From the NCBI RefSeq assembly GCF_001905735.1, contig NZ_LISW01000006.1:342955-406954 (forward strand): DNA of 64,000 bases, in the 5' to 3' direction. The stretch is from Streptomyces sp. CB01249. Lineage in GTDB: Bacteria > Actinomycetota > Actinomycetes > Streptomycetales > Streptomycetaceae. The notes beneath the pieces were generated by a model that was not told the DNA's origin, searched no databases, and worked only from the letters and a program-made list of their open reading frames with translations. This document shows, one piece after another, positions 41,278 through 49,778 of this stretch. A program made the translations under genes and the position numbers. How positions within the stretch are numbered: the first letter of the stretch is position 1; each line of letters begins with the position of its first letter.

Positions 41278-42797
41278 CGCCCGGCCTCCTGCGTCGTGTT
41301 GAGGATGTTCACGCCCCGGAACAGGGCCGACGGGCAGCCGTGCGAGACCGCCGCGACCTGGCCCGGCTGGGCCTTGCCGCAGTTGAAGGCGCCGCCCAGC
41401 ACGTATGTCTGAGGGCCACCGACCTTCTCCATCGAGCCCCAGAAGTCCGTCGTCGTCGCCTGGTACGCGACATCGCGCAGCTGTCCGGCCAGCTTCCCGT
41501 TCTCGATGCGGAAGAACCGCTGCCCGGTGAACTGGAAGTTGTACCGCTGCATGTCGATCGACCAGGACCGGTCGCCGACCACGTAGATCCCGCGCTCGAC
41601 CCCGCCGATCAGGTCCTCCGTGGAGAGCCCGCCCGGATCCGGCTGGAGCGACACGTTCGCCATGCGCTGGACGGGGACATGGCCGGGGGAGTCCGCGTAG
41701 GCGCACCCGTTGGACCGGCCCAGGCCCGTCAGCTTCGCGATGCGGCGGTCCGTCTGGTAGCCCACCAGCGTCCCGTCCTTCACCAGGTCCCAGGACTGCG
41801 CCTCGACGCCCTCGTCGTCGTAGCCGATCGTCGCGAGCCCGTGCTCGGCGGTGCGGTCGCCCGTCACGTTCATCACGGGCGAGCCGTACGCCAGCTTGCC
41901 CAGCTGGTCGAACGTGGCGAACGACGTTCCCGCGTAGGCCGCCTCGTAGCCCAGCGCCCGGTCCAGCTCCGTGGCGTGGCCGATCGACTCGTGGATCGTC
42001 AGCCACAGGTTGGACGGGTCCACGACCAGGTCGTACGTCCCCGCCTCCACGCTCGGCGCCCGCATCTTCTCGGCCAGCAGCCCGGGGATGCGCTCCAGCT
42101 CACCGGCCCAGTCCCAGCCGGTCCCGGTCAGGTACTCCCAGCCGCGCCCCACCGGCGGCGCGATGGTGCGCATCGAGTCGAACTCGCCGGTCGCCGAGTC
42201 CACCGCCACGGCCGTGAACTCCGGGTGCAGCCGGACCCGCTGCTGCGTGGTGACCGTGCCCGCCGTGTCCGCGTAGAACTTGTTCTCGTGCACGGCCATC
42301 AGCGAGGCGTCCACGTGCGCCACGCCCTCGGCCGCCAGCAGCCGCGCGCTCCACTCGGCGAGCAGTCCGGCCTTCTCCCCGGCCGGTACGTCGAAGGGGT
42401 CGACGTCGTAAGCCGAGACCCAGGTCCGCTCCCCGTGCGAGGGCTCGTCCGCCAGCTCCACCCTCTCGTCGGAGCCCGCCGCCGCAATCACCTTCGCCGA
42501 CAGCTTCGCCATGGCCACGGCCTGCGAGGCGACCCGCGCCGCCGCGTCCATCGTCAGGTCGACGCCCGAGGCGAACCCCCAGGCCCCGCCGTGCACGACG
42601 CGGACCGCGTAACCGAGGTCGGTGGTGTCGGAGCCCCCGGCGGGCCGGGCGTCCCGCAGCCGCCAGGTGGCGCTGCGCACCCGCTCGAACCGGAAGTCGG
42701 CGTGCGCCGCCCCGAGCGCCCGCGCCCGGGCGAGCGCCGCGTCGGCGAGAGCCCGTAGCGGAAGCGCCAGGAACGACTGATCTACCTCATGGGGCAC
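41274..42797 (-). CDS. tldD: TldD-family zinc metalloprotease
   Basis: A 507-residue catalytic subunit of the TldD/TldE protease. The zinc motif HExxxH is HESIGH (269-274); a later Cys-containing GAFNCGKAQPGQ near 475 may supply a further ligand. In enterobacteria this protease matures microcin B17 and degrades CcdA; in Streptomyces the pair is widespread with unknown targets. The GTG at 42797 is chosen because AAGGAGAGG sits ten bases upstream; a GTG at 42821 would add eight residues. No RiPP precursor is visible nearby. Confidence 0.92.
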   Translation of the reverse strand: MPHEVDQSFLALPLRALADAALARARALGAAHADFRFERVRSATWRLRDARPAGGSDTTDLGYAVRVVHGGAWGFASGVDLTMDAAARVASQAVAMAKLSAKVIAAAGSDERVELADEPSHGERTWVSAYDVDPFDVPAGEKAGLLAEWSARLLAAEGVAHVDASLMAVHENKFYADTAGTVTTQQRVRLHPEFTAVAVDSATGEFDSMRTIAPPVGRGWEYLTGTGWDWAGELERIPGLLAEKMRAPSVEAGTYDLVVDPSNLWLTIHESIGHATELDRALGYEAAYAGTSFATFDQLGKLAYGSPVMNVTGDRTAEHGLATIGYDDEGVEAQSWDLVKDGTLVGYQTDRRIAKLTGLGRSNGCAYADSPGHVPVQRMANVSLQPDPGGLSTEDLIGGVERGIYVVGDRSWSIDMQRYNFQFTGQRFFRIENGKLAGQLRDVAYQATTTDFWGSMEKVGGPQTYVLGGAFNCGKAQPGQVAAVSHGCPSALFRGVNILNTTQEAGR

Positions 42798-42821
42798 GGG
42801 CGGCCTCTCCTTCGCGGTCAC

Positions 42822-43019
42822 ATACCCTCGGATCGTTTACGAGGCAGTGAAGCACGGCCCACGTCCCGTCACGGACGATTTCCCCGGGCTGGCCCGGACC
42901 TCGGACTGTAGGAACCCGACAGTGCCCGGCCAAAGGCGCTGTCAGGGGCCGATTCTCCGCCGCGCGGACGGTACCGATAGGTTTCCGAGGTACCAGACCG
43001 CTAACGAAAGGGTGATCCG
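42822..43019. other. Divergent promoter region tldD/fabG
   Basis: No gene seen. GACAGTGCC (42918-42926) and GGCGCTGTC (42935-42943) form a hairpin or operator-like inverted repeat with one G-T pair. GATAGGTT near 42974 is a weak -10 candidate for fabG. A GAAAGGGTGATCC ribosome site ends at 43018. Confidence 0.4.
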
Positions 43020-43739
43020 TTGAGCCGCTCGGTTCTCGTCACCGGAGGAAACCGGGGCATCGGCCTCGCCATCGCCCGCGCTTTCGCCGACAACGGCGAC
43101 AAGGTCGCGATCACCTATCGTTCCGGCGAGCCGCCCGCCGAGCTCACCGAAGCCGGTGTTCTCGCGGTCCGTTGCGACATCACGGACCCCGAGCAGGTGG
43201 AGCAGGGCTACAAGGAGATCGAGGAGAAGCACGGCAACGTGGAGGTGCTGGTCGCCAACGCCGGTATCACCAAGGACCAGTTGCTGATGCGCATGTCCGA
43301 GGAGGACTTCACGTCCGTACTCGACACCAACCTCACCGGCACCTTCCGGGTCGTCAAGCGCGCCAACCGCGGCATGCTGCGCGCCAAGAAGGGCCGCGTC
43401 GTCCTGATCTCCTCGGTCGTCGGCCTCCTCGGCTCGGCCGGCCAGGCCAACTACGCGGCGTCCAAGGCCGGTCTGGTCGGATTCGCCCGGTCCCTGGCGC
43501 GCGAGCTCGGCTCGCGGAACATCACTTTCAACGTCGTCGCGCCCGGCTTCGTGGACACCGACATGACGCAGGTGCTCACCGAGGAGCAGCGCAAGGGCAT
43601 CGTGGCCCAGGTGCCGCTCGCGCGTTACGCGCAGCCCGAGGAGATCGCCGCCGCGGTGCGCTTCCTCGCCTCCGACGACGCGTCGTACATCACTGGAGCC
43701 GTCATCCCCGTTGACGGCGGATTGGGCATGGGTCACTGA
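43020..43739 (+). CDS. fabG: FabG-type 3-oxoacyl-ACP reductase
   Basis: A 239-residue SDR reductase of type II fatty acid synthesis. Cofactor motif TGGNRGIG (8-15), NAG motif VANAGITKDQ (about 80-89), catalytic SS in ISSVVG, Tyr145-x3-Lys149 in NYAASK, and the C-terminal GAVIPVDGGLGMGH. A TTG start follows AAAGGGTG. It lies five bases before the FabI gene, giving successive reduction steps. This arrangement matches the MabA-InhA pair of mycobacteria; in S. coelicolor it is, from memory, SCO1815-SCO1814. Confidence 0.94.
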   Translation: MSRSVLVTGGNRGIGLAIARAFADNGDKVAITYRSGEPPAELTEAGVLAVRCDITDPEQVEQGYKEIEEKHGNVEVLVANAGITKDQLLMRMSEEDFTSVLDTNLTGTFRVVKRANRGMLRAKKGRVVLISSVVGLLGSAGQANYAASKAGLVGFARSLARELGSRNITFNVVAPGFVDTDMTQVLTEEQRKGIVAQVPLARYAQPEEIAAAVRFLASDDASYITGAVIPVDGGLGMGH

Positions 43740-43744
43740 TCACC

Positions 43745-44512
43745 ATGAGCGGAATTCTCGACGGCAAGCGCATCCTCATCACGGGTGTGCTGATGGAGTC
43801 GTCCATCGCGTTCCACGCCGCCAAGGTGGCGCAGGAGCAGGGCGCGGAGGTCATCCTCACCGCGTTCCCGCGGCCCACCCTGACCGAGCGCATCGCCAAG
43901 AAGCTCCCCAAGCCCGCCAAGGTCATCGAGCTGGACGTGACCAACCAGGAGCACCTGGACCGCCTCGCCGGCCTGGTCCGCGACGAGCTGGGCTCGCTGG
44001 ACGGCGTCGTGCACTCCATCGGCTTCGCGCCGCAGGACGCGCTCGGCGGCAACTTCCTCAACACCCCGTTCGAGTCGGTCTCCACGGCGATGCACGTCTC
44101 GGCGTTCTCGCTGAAGTCGCTCGCCATGGCGTGCAAGCCGCTGATGAGCGAGGGCGGCTCGATCGTCGGCCTCACCTTCGACGCGCAGTTCGCCTGGCCG
44201 CAGTACGACTGGATGGGCCCGGCCAAGGCCGCCCTGGAGGCCACCTCCCGCTACCTGGCCCGCGACCTGGGCCCGGACGGCATCCGCTGCAACCTGATCT
44301 CGGCCGGACCGCTCGGCTCGATGGCCGCCAAGTCCATCCCGGGCTTCGACGGGCTCGCCGACGTGTGGAACACCCGCGCGCCGCTGGCCTGGGACATGAA
44401 GGACCCGGAGCCGGCCGGCCGCGGCATCGTCGCGCTGCTCTCGGACTTCTTCCCGAGGACCACCGGCGAGATCATCCACGTCGACAGCGGCGTGCACATG
44501 ATGGGCGCCTGA
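43745..44512 (+). CDS. fabI: Enoyl-ACP reductase, InhA-like
   Basis: A 255-residue NADH-dependent enoyl-ACP reductase. The atypical cofactor motif ITGVLMESSIAFHAAK, the SIGFAPQ loop (about 95-101) and the FabI/InhA-type catalytic Tyr154-x6-Lys161 in QYDWMGPAK are present. It closes each elongation round of fatty acid synthesis and is the target type of triclosan and isoniazid adducts. ATG at 43745, five bases after fabG. A terminator with a short T-run follows at 44534-44580. Confidence 0.95.
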   Translation: MSGILDGKRILITGVLMESSIAFHAAKVAQEQGAEVILTAFPRPTLTERIAKKLPKPAKVIELDVTNQEHLDRLAGLVRDELGSLDGVVHSIGFAPQDALGGNFLNTPFESVSTAMHVSAFSLKSLAMACKPLMSEGGSIVGLTFDAQFAWPQYDWMGPAKAALEATSRYLARDLGPDGIRCNLISAGPLGSMAAKSIPGFDGLADVWNTRAPLAWDMKDPEPAGRGIVALLSDFFPRTTGEIIHVDSGVHMMGA

Positions 44513-44533
44513 CCTCCCGGTCCCGTACGTTCC

Positions 44534-44580
44534 GACCGCGCACCGTCCCCGGAGTCCCCGGAGGCGGTGCGCGGTCGTTT
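44534..44580 (+). terminator. Terminator of fabG-fabI
   Basis: A 12-bp stem (44534-44545 with 44565-44576, arm GACCGCGCACCG) and a 19-base loop, followed by GTTTT. Confidence 0.75.
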
Positions 44581-44685
44581 TCCGCCGTGCGTACGCCCTT
44601 GCCGCGCTCAGGTCGAAAAGACGGACGATCCACCGCAGAATGTGGAGGAACCGGACTTCCGGCCAGGTGTGGGGAGGAGATCGCT

Positions 44686-45066
44686 GTGCGACGCACACCT
44701 CACCGAACCCGTTCCCTGCTGGCCTCCGGCGCGGTCGTCGCCGCGCTGCTCGTCCCGGCCGGTCTGTACGCCGCCGGGCACGTCGGAGCCGCTGGTGCGA
44801 CCGCGCCGCCCGCGCCCAGCCCCGAGCCCGCCGGCTCCGAGTGCCGTACGTCGGTCGAGGGCTCCCGGGTCGTCGCCTACTGCCACAACCCGTACCCCTC
44901 GGCCGACCGCGTCCAACTGCACACCGAGTGCGCCCGCTGGTGGGACGTGGACGCGGACTCCAAGCCGGTGACGGTCGGACCGGGGCGCACGGTGCGCCTC
45001 GCCGACCGCTGCTGGAAGGAAGTCGCCTCCGCCTGGGTCACCCACAGCGCGGCGCCCAAGGCCTAG
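44686..45066 (+). CDS. Small secreted cysteine-containing protein
   Basis: 126 residues. A basic start and hydrophobic segment LLASGAVVAALLVPAGLYAAG (about 10-30) form a signal peptide or anchor. The mature part has SECRTSVEGSRVVAYCHNPY (two Cys), HTECARWWDVD and ADRCWKEVASAWV, four cysteines that could make two disulfides. GTG at 44686 with GGGGAGGAGA upstream. No family recognised; the compact Cys/Trp domain suggests an exported small binding protein. Confidence 0.75.
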   Translation: MRRTPHRTRSLLASGAVVAALLVPAGLYAAGHVGAAGATAPPAPSPEPAGSECRTSVEGSRVVAYCHNPYPSADRVQLHTECARWWDVDADSKPVTVGPGRTVRLADRCWKEVASAWVTHSAAPKA

Positions 45067-45075
45067 GGCCCAGGG

Positions 45076-45750
45076 CTAGACCCGGTCCGCCAGGCAGGTC
45101 AGCGCGTGGCTCGCGGCCTCCGTCGCCGCCGTCTCCGCGTCGCCCGCCCGGATCGCCTCGACCAGGCGGCTGTGGTCCATGTGGTTCTCCGGCCGCAGCT
45201 CCTGGCCGACGTCGCCGCGCAGGTAGTCCCGCAGCAGGTCGCCCAGGTCCGCGTAGAGCCCCGTCAGCACGTCGTTGTGGGAAGCGGCCACCACGGCCAG
45301 GTGCAGTGTCGCGTCGGCGGCCACGAACGCCTCGGCGTCCCCGGCGGCCCAGGTCTCCTCGCGCCGCCGCATCAGCGCGTCCAGCTGCTTCAGGTCCCGG
45401 TCGGTGCGCCGGACCGCCGCCAGGCGCGCCGCCGAGGACTCCAGGGTCGACCGGAGCTCCGCGATGTGGCGCGGGTCCGCCGAGGCGAACCGGCGGTGCA
45501 TCACCCCGGCCAGCTCGCTGGTGGCGACCACGTAGGTGCCAGAGCCCTGCCGGATGTCCAGCAGCCCGTTGTGCGCGAGCGCCCGGACCGCCTCACGGAC
45601 GGTGTTACGGGCCACCCCCAGCTGCTCGACGAGCTCGGGTTCGGTCGGGATGCGGGAACCCACCGGCCACTCGCCCGTGGTGATCTGGTTCCTCAGCTGG
45701 GCAATCACCTGGTCGGCGAGTGCCGAACGCCTCGGGGACGTCAGCGCCAT
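45076..45750 (-). CDS. FadR-subfamily GntR transcriptional regulator
   Basis: A 224-residue regulator. The N-terminal winged HTH reads LADQVIAQLRNQITTGEWPVGSRIPTEPELVEQLGVARNTVREAVRAL (about 9-55). The C-terminal FCD effector domain (about 75-215) holds the metal-binding positions in FVAADATLHLAVVAASHN and DHSRLVEAIRAGD. The ATG at 45750 follows GAGGAG seven bases upstream. It is divergent from the CynX/NimT transporter at 45851, with a palindromic operator between. It probably represses the transporter until a small carboxylate-type effector binds; effector unknown. Confidence 0.9.
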   Translation of the reverse strand: MALTSPRRSALADQVIAQLRNQITTGEWPVGSRIPTEPELVEQLGVARNTVREAVRALAHNGLLDIRQGSGTYVVATSELAGVMHRRFASADPRHIAELRSTLESSAARLAAVRRTDRDLKQLDALMRRREETWAAGDAEAFVAADATLHLAVVAASHNDVLTGLYADLGDLLRDYLRGDVGQELRPENHMDHSRLVEAIRAGDAETAATEAASHALTCLADRV

Positions 45751-45813
45751 GGTGCTCCTCGGTCGCAACTGCTCATGGGCCCGATCTTCTCAGGGTCCGG
45801 TGGGCGGACGGAA

Positions 45814-45851
45814 TGGACAATCAATCATCCCATGATTCTATGATGGCCCCA
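45814..45851 (+). promoter_or_regulatory. Leaderless promoter with GntR-type operator for the MFS gene
   Basis: TGGACA (45814-45819) and TATGAT (45839-45844) form a promoter whose start would fall on the ATG at 45851. The perfect palindrome AATCAT-CCC-ATGATT (45823-45837) lies between the two boxes, where a FadR-type repressor would block polymerase. Confidence 0.6.
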
Positions 45852-47140
45852 TGCGTGACGAAGAGACGACTCCCCAGACCGCGACCGGGACCCTGAACCC
45901 CGGCGCCCCGGCAGCCACCCGCGCCGACGCCCCCGCCCCGCGGACCGGCCCCTCGCCGTGGACGCTGCGCCTGGTCGCCATCGGGCTCGTCCTCACCGCG
46001 CTCAACCTCCGCCCCGCCATCACCAGCCTCGGAGCCCTCCTCGAAGAGGTCCGGGACGGGCTGCACATGAGCGGCAGCATCGCCGGGGTCCTCACCTCCG
46101 TGCCCCCGCTCTGCTTCGCGGTCTTCGGCGTCATGGCACCGCGCCTCGCCCGCCGCTTCGGCCCCGGCGCGGTGGTCTGCGCGGGCATGGTCGCCATCAC
46201 GGCGGGCCTGGTGATCCGCCCCCTGATCGGCGGCACCGCGGGCTTCCTGGCCGCCAGCGCCCTGGCCCTCATGGGCATCGCCGTCAGCAACGTCCTGATG
46301 CCGGTGATCGTCAAGCGCTGGTTCCCCGACCGCGTCGGCTCCATGACCGGGCTCTACTCCATGGCCCTGGCCCTCGGCACCTCGCTCGCCGCCGCCGTGA
46401 CCGTGCCCCTGACCGACGCGATGGGCGGCAGCTGGAAGGCCGGACTCGGCATCTGGGCCGTCCTGGCCGCCGCCGCGATCCTGCCCTGGATCCCGCTGCT
46501 GCGGGCCCGGGCCACCGCCCACGAGCCGGTCCCGGCCGCCGCGCGGCCCGGGGCCCCGGAGCTCCGGATCACCCGCAGCCGGACCGCCTGGGCCCTCGCC
46601 TGCTTCTTCGGCCTCCAGGCCACCGCCGCGTACATCACCATGGGCTGGATGCCGCAGATCTTCCGGGACGCCGGGGTCTCCGCCGGCACCGCGGGCGTCC
46701 TGCTCGCGGTCACCATGGCCATGGGCGTCCCGCTCGCCTTCGTGATCCCGCGCGTCGCCGCCCGGATGCGCACCCAGGGCCCGATCGTCGTCTTCCTCGG
46801 CGCCTGCGGCCTCACCGGCTACGCGGGCCTCTACCTGGCCCCCTCCGGGGGCGCCTGGGCCTGGGCGCTGCTCCTGGGCATCTCGAACTGCGCGTTCCCG
46901 CTCGCCCTGACGATGATCGGGATGCGGGCCCGCAGCGGCGCCGGAGTGGTCCGGCTGTCCGCGTTCGCCCAGTCCACCGGCTACCTGATCTCGATCCCCG
47001 GACCGCTCCTGGTCGGCGTGCTCTACCAGCACAGCGGTGGCTGGGGCGTGCCGATCGCGCTGATGGCCGCCCTGATGGTGCCGCAGATGGTCGTGGGCGT
47101 CCTGGCCGGGCGGGACCGGACGATCGAGGACGAATCCTGA
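45851..47140 (+). CDS. CynX/NimT-family MFS transporter
   Basis: A 429-residue major facilitator with twelve hydrophobic helices after a 35-residue Pro/Ala-rich N-terminus. LTALNLRPAITSLGALLEEVRDGLHMSGSIAGVLTSVPPLCFAVFG is the typical start of the cyanate/2-nitroimidazole transporter group. The central loop is short, and RFGPGAVV and MRTQGPIVV mark the cytosolic loops. Substrate unknown. ATG appears leaderless. It is followed 17 bases later by the small protein that regularly accompanies this transporter in Streptomyces. Confidence 0.88.
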   Translation: MRDEETTPQTATGTLNPGAPAATRADAPAPRTGPSPWTLRLVAIGLVLTALNLRPAITSLGALLEEVRDGLHMSGSIAGVLTSVPPLCFAVFGVMAPRLARRFGPGAVVCAGMVAITAGLVIRPLIGGTAGFLAASALALMGIAVSNVLMPVIVKRWFPDRVGSMTGLYSMALALGTSLAAAVTVPLTDAMGGSWKAGLGIWAVLAAAAILPWIPLLRARATAHEPVPAAARPGAPELRITRSRTAWALACFFGLQATAAYITMGWMPQIFRDAGVSAGTAGVLLAVTMAMGVPLAFVIPRVAARMRTQGPIVVFLGACGLTGYAGLYLAPSGGAWAWALLLGISNCAFPLALTMIGMRARSGAGVVRLSAFAQSTGYLISIPGPLLVGVLYQHSGGWGVPIALMAALMVPQMVVGVLAGRDRTIEDES

Positions 47141-47157
47141 GATGCGAGACTGGGGCC

Positions 47158-47277
47158 ATGTCACCTGTGCTCGATCCGAATCCCCAGAACGGTCAGAAGA
47201 AGCTGCTCCTCGTCTTCGGGGCCATGCTGCTGATCACGGTCGTCGTCGGCGTCATCGCCTCCCTCGCGTCCCCGTGA
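47158..47277 (+). CDS. SGM_5486-type small transporter-associated protein
   Basis: 39 residues: a hydrophilic Pro/Asn/Gln/Lys start, then one transmembrane helix LLLVFGAMLLITVVVGVIASL. It lies 17 bases behind the CynX/NimT transporter and matches, by size and position, the SGM_5486 family of transporter-associated proteins. Probably a membrane partner or stabiliser of the transporter. Confidence 0.75.
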   Translation: MSPVLDPNPQNGQKKLLLVFGAMLLITVVVGVIASLASP

Positions 47278-47384
47278 CGCCCCGGCCCGGCGGAGGGTGG
47301 GGCTAGCACCCCCATCCCCTAGGGGGCCAGGGTCAGGGTGAAGTGGGTGGGTCACCGGATGGGAGCGGTGCCCCCGTCTCCGTA

Positions 47385-47403
47385 GGTTCTGAGTATCAGA
47401 ACC
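47385..47403. promoter_or_regulatory. Perfect 19-bp palindrome upstream of a small membrane protein
   Basis: GGTTCTGA-GTA-TCAGAACC, 20 bases before the ATG at 47424. Its position suggests a transcriptional operator; the regulator is unknown. Confidence 0.55.
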
Positions 47404-47423
47404 GACCACCCACGGAGGCGGAC

Positions 47424-47624
47424 ATGCCGGCCCGTACGCACACCACCCGTCCGGAGCCGAGCGGCGTCGACGTACGGCTGCCGTGGTGGGCCATCGCGCT
47501 GCCCGCCGTGGCCTTTGCCGCGCTCCTGCTGCTGATCGCCGGACCGGGCCAGGCGCAGGCCGCCACCGGTGAATCGGCGACCGGCCAGCTGCTGCGGCAC
47601 CTCGTGGAGCTGGTGACCCGCTGA
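47424..47624 (+). CDS. Small membrane or exported protein, 66 aa
   Basis: A polar 20-residue start containing a run of Thr/Pro/Arg, then a strong hydrophobic segment WWAIALPAVAFAALLLLIAGPGQAQA (about 21-46), which could be a signal peptide with AQA-type cleavage or a membrane anchor. A short polar tail follows. ATG with GGAGG six bases upstream. Unrecognised. Its promoter region has the palindrome at 47385-47403. Confidence 0.65.
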   Translation: MPARTHTTRPEPSGVDVRLPWWAIALPAVAFAALLLLIAGPGQAQAATGESATGQLLRHLVELVTR

Positions 47625-47695
47625 CCTCCGGCCCCGGGGCACGAAGCCTCCAACACCCTGCGCCGGCTGGCGCGTTTCATGCGAAGCTGAGGTGT

Positions 47696-48214
47696 ATGAG
47701 CGCCGATACATCTCGCAGGATCGTCCTTCTCAGGCATGCCAAGGCGGAATGGTCGCAGGAGTCCGACCACGAGCGGCCGCTGGCCGAGCGCGGCCGTATG
47801 GAGGCCCCCATGGTGGGCCGCAGGCTCGCCGATTCCGGGATCGTCTTCGACCTGGCCCTCTGCTCGACCGCCGCCAGAACGCGTGAGACGTGGAAACTGG
47901 CCGTGCACGAGATGCCCGAGCGCCCCAGGACCGTGTACGAGGAGCGGCTCTACGAGGCATCGCTCGGCGAGCTGATCGCCCTGGTCAACGAGACCCCGGA
48001 CGACGTCGCCGACCTGCTGGTCATCGGCCACAACCCCGGCATGCACGCGCTCGCCGACGCCCTCTCCGGCAGCGGCGAGGGCGACGCGCTCGCCCGGATG
48101 GCGCGCGGCGGCTTCCCGACCGCCGCCTTCGCCGTGGTCGGGTTCACCGGCCCCTGGAAGAGCGTCGAGCACGGCGTCGGCCGCCTCGCCGAGTACTGGA
48201 CCCCCAACGACTGA
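47696..48214 (+). CDS. SixA-type histidine phosphatase family protein
   Basis: A 172-residue histidine phosphatase. The catalytic RHG-type motif is VLLRHAKAEWSQ (about 9-20), followed by CSTAARTRETW (about 56-66) and the second histidine in VIGHNPGMHALAD (about 108-120). These match the SixA branch, which removes phosphate from phosphohistidine proteins. ATG start. A bidirectional terminator separates it from serB. Confidence 0.9.
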   Translation: MSADTSRRIVLLRHAKAEWSQESDHERPLAERGRMEAPMVGRRLADSGIVFDLALCSTAARTRETWKLAVHEMPERPRTVYEERLYEASLGELIALVNETPDDVADLLVIGHNPGMHALADALSGSGEGDALARMARGGFPTAAFAVVGFTGPWKSVEHGVGRLAEYWTPND

Positions 48215-48225
48215 CCCGCCGCCCG

Positions 48226-48279
48226 TACGGGAAGGGCCCCGGCACACACCGCGAGGTGCGCGCCGGGGCCCTTCCCGTA
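48226..48279. terminator. Bidirectional terminator between sixA-type gene and serB
   Basis: A perfect 18-bp stem (48226-48243 with 48262-48279) and an 18-base loop between stops at 48214 and 48294. Confidence 0.8.
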
Positions 48280-48293
48280 GCAGCGGCGGAAAC

Positions 48294-49550
48294 CTACTCC
48301 ACGAGGCCGTCGGCCGCCTCGACCTCCTCGCGGGAGACGCCGAGCAGATAGAGCACGGTGTCCAGGAACGGCACGTTCACCGCCGTGTGCGCGGCCTCGC
48401 GGACCACCGGCTTCGCGTTGAACGCGACCCCGAGCCCCGCCGTGTTCAGCATGTCCAGGTCATTGGCCCCGTCACCGATCGCCACCGTCTGCGCCAGCGG
48501 CACCCCCGCCTCGGCGGCGAAGCTCCGCAGCAGCCGGGCCTTGCCCGCCCGGTCCACGATGTCCCCGGTCACCCGGCCCGTGAGCTTCCCGTCCACGACC
48601 TCCAGCGTGTTGGCGGAGGCGAAGTCGAGCCCCAGGCGCTCCTTCAGATCGTCGGTCACCTGCGTGAAACCGCCCGAGACCACGCCCACTTGGTAGCCGA
48701 GCCGCTTCAGCGTACGGATCAGCGTCCGGGCCCCCGGCGTCAGCCGGACCTCGGCGCGGACCTTCTCCACCACGGACACGTCGAGCCCCGCGAGCAGCGC
48801 CACCCGGGCGTGCAGCGACTGCTCGAAGTCCAGCTCGCCGCGCATCGCCCGCTCGGTCACCTCGGCGACCTCGGCCTCGCAGCCCGCGTGCGCCGCGAAC
48901 AGCTCGATGACCTCGTCCTGGATCAGCGTCGAGTCGACGTCCATCACGACGAGCCGCTGCGCCCGGCGGCTCAGCCCCGCCGAGACGACCGCCACGTCCA
49001 CGCCGATGCCCGCGGCCTCCGGCGCCAGCGCGCTGCGCAGCTCCTCGGTCCCCGTACCGGACACCGCGAACTCGACCGCCGTGACGGGATACTTCGCCAG
49101 CCGGAAGATGCGGTCGATGTTCCCGCCGGTCGAGGTGATCCGGGCCGCTATGGCCGCCGTGGACTCCGCGGTCAGCGGGTGCCCCAGCACCGTGACGTGG
49201 GAACGGCCGACGCCGCGCGGCCGGTTGTCGCCGGTGCCGGAGATGATCTCGGCCTGGAGCTTCAGCGACTCCGCCCAGCTGTGCACGGTGGCCCGCAGCT
49301 CGCCCTCGGTGGTCCCGCCCGCGGTGGGCGCGGTGACGAGCGCGCACAGGACGATGCGGCCCCGGGTCACGACCTGCTCGATGTCGACCACGTCGACCGA
49401 GTAGGCGGCGAGGGTGTCGAAGAGGCCCGCGGTGATCCCGGGGCGGTCCTTCCCGAAGATCTTCACCAGCAGGGTCGGTACGTCCGGACCCTGCCGGGAC
49501 GCGGCGGGCTCGGGAGACAGGGCGGGCTCAGGAGGCCGGGATACGCTCAT
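48294..49550 (-). CDS. serB: Phosphoserine phosphatase with ACT domains
   Basis: Last step of serine synthesis. 418 residues: two ACT-like regulatory modules (about 25-100 and 110-185), then a HAD phosphatase. The nucleophile motif VMDVDSTLIQDE has Asp204 and Asp206. SGGFTQV (about 295) and IGDGANDLDML (about 365) are motifs II and IV. The ACT part probably senses serine. ATG at 49550. The same layout is found in mycobacterial SerB2. Confidence 0.96.
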   Translation of the reverse strand: MSVSRPPEPALSPEPAASRQGPDVPTLLVKIFGKDRPGITAGLFDTLAAYSVDVVDIEQVVTRGRIVLCALVTAPTAGGTTEGELRATVHSWAESLKLQAEIISGTGDNRPRGVGRSHVTVLGHPLTAESTAAIAARITSTGGNIDRIFRLAKYPVTAVEFAVSGTGTEELRSALAPEAAGIGVDVAVVSAGLSRRAQRLVVMDVDSTLIQDEVIELFAAHAGCEAEVAEVTERAMRGELDFEQSLHARVALLAGLDVSVVEKVRAEVRLTPGARTLIRTLKRLGYQVGVVSGGFTQVTDDLKERLGLDFASANTLEVVDGKLTGRVTGDIVDRAGKARLLRSFAAEAGVPLAQTVAIGDGANDLDMLNTAGLGVAFNAKPVVREAAHTAVNVPFLDTVLYLLGVSREEVEAADGLVE

Positions 49551-49778
49551 GGTGCACCCACCGTATCGGTCCCCGAGCGCTCGCAGGCAGCCCGTCCCGA
49601 GTGCCGGACACCCCGGGCACCCGCATCCGGTCCGTCCCCTTTCGCCTGGCTGCGGAGGTCTCGGTGAGGTCACCCTCGGCCGCCCGGCTTTCGTATCCGG
49701 GACTGATCCTGGAATAGTTCCCCACGATGTTCAGCATCCCTAGACTCCCTGCGACGGGGGTAACACGGGGGACAACTA

